DNA from: an archaeon
GTDB taxonomy: Archaea > Nanobdellota > Nanobdellia > SCGC-AAA011-G17 > GW2011-AR17
DNA length: 51,784 nucleotides
Reading direction: 5' to 3'
Assembly (NCBI GenBank): GCA_018692925.1
Contig: JABHLH010000006.1
Coordinates: 1 to 51,784, forward strand
In this document: positions 51,545 to 51,784 of the stretch, one piece after another
How the letters are laid out: every line of letters starts with the position of its first letter
Position numbering within the stretch: the first letter of the stretch is position 1
Made by a program: the position numbers and the translations under genes
Notes under the pieces: model-generated
Database searches by the model: none
Told to the model about the DNA's origin: nothing
Seen by the model: the letters and a program-made list of their open reading frames with translations, nothing else

Positions 51545-51784
51545 ATGATAAAGAAAGTATTAGTAAGAAATGGTAAAAAATTTTATTGGAAAGAAGGAGA
51601 TTCTCAAAATCAGTTTGGAGTTGTAAATGAAGCTGATATAAAAAAAGCTAAAGGTAGAGTTCAAAGTCATACTGGAAATGATTTTTTTATTTATGATGCT
51701 AATTTTCTTGATCAGTTGAAAAAGATTAAAAGAGGACCACAAACTTTAGTTTTGAAAGATTTAGGTTATATTTTAATTCATTCA
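51545..51784 (+). CDS. tRNA (adenine-N1)-methyltransferase TrmI-like, N-terminal part (truncated by window end)
   Basis: 80 codons are visible: MIKKVLVRNGKKFYWKEG, GRVQSHTGNDFFIYDANF, and LKKIKRGPQTLVLKDLGYIL. The N-terminal beta domain and KRGPQ...KD.G.I match archaeal TrmI (m1A57/58 in the T-loop). The methyltransferase core lies beyond the window. TTTAAAAA begins 30 nt before the ATG. Confidence 0.85.
   Translation, partial: MIKKVLVRNGKKFYWKEGDSQNQFGVVNEADIKKAKGRVQSHTGNDFFIYDANFLDQLKKIKRGPQTLVLKDLGYILIHS

Noticed and set aside
1..51784. CRISPR arrays, insertion sequences or integrase genes
   Set aside because: No regularly spaced direct repeats, transposase or integrase motifs were seen on either strand; the only mobile-element gene is the homing endonuclease.

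Overview
The window is AT-rich archaeal chromosome. Archaeal hallmarks are an RNA polymerase / ribosomal protein block (eL21, RpoF, DUF655, uS13, uS4, uS11, RpoD, eL18, uL13, uS9, RpoN), Kae1, archaeal DnaG primase, RNase P protein 4, an archaeal SRP RNA, an archaeal-type ProRS, archaeal Elp3, and tRNA introns with bulge-helix-bulge structure. The many short secreted Cys-rich and propeller proteins, the S-layer C-terminal domain and the compact overlapping genes fit a DPANN lineage of the Woesearchaeota/Pacearchaeota/Nanoarchaeota type. That placement is an inference from gene content; no 16S rRNA is present.

Layout: 1-3.1 kb holds the end of an S-layer-like protein, two tandem membrane paralogs and a methyltransferase. 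3.1-5.7 kb holds tRNA-Ser, a ClpX-like AAA+ ATPase with a novel N-terminal domain, and a frameshifted gene that may be related to that domain. 5.7-14.9 kb holds an M42 peptidase, acetyl- and glycosyltransferases, secreted proteins, tRNA-Gly, a PIN-domain pair and a 2-hydroxyacid dehydrogenase. 14.9-20 kb holds Kae1, IMP dehydrogenase, Nudix, YchF-type GTPase and a cold-shock protein. 20-26 kb holds an intron-containing tRNA-Ile(UAU) and a run of surface proteins with an MFS transporter. 26-29 kb holds KsgA, an RNA-associated kinase and RNase P protein. 29.3-34.2 kb is the information-processing operon on the minus strand. 34-41.5 kb holds SppA, RDD protein, Elp3, a large propeller protein, SRP RNA and DnaG. 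41.8-44.7 kb is the most unusual segment: two overlapping genes for bacterial-type peptidoglycan hydrolases (M23 and SleB-like), then a tRNA-Arg with two apparent introns whose 5' end is overlapped by a LAGLIDADG endonuclease gene. 44.8-51.8 kb holds ProRS, SpoIIM-like protein, GlmS, an ICMT-like enzyme and the start of a tRNA m1A methyltransferase.

A recurring promoter pattern helps fix starts. Many genes have a TATA box (TTATAAAG, TTTAAATA or TTTATATA type) beginning 28-30 nt before the start codon, which puts transcription initiation at or next to the start codon (leaderless mRNAs). A few genes (cold-shock protein, dnaG, 44834, 51099) instead have a leader with a GGAG-type Shine-Dalgarno. 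I used this spacing to choose GTG starts at 28536 and 37340 and to move several starts downstream to ATG.
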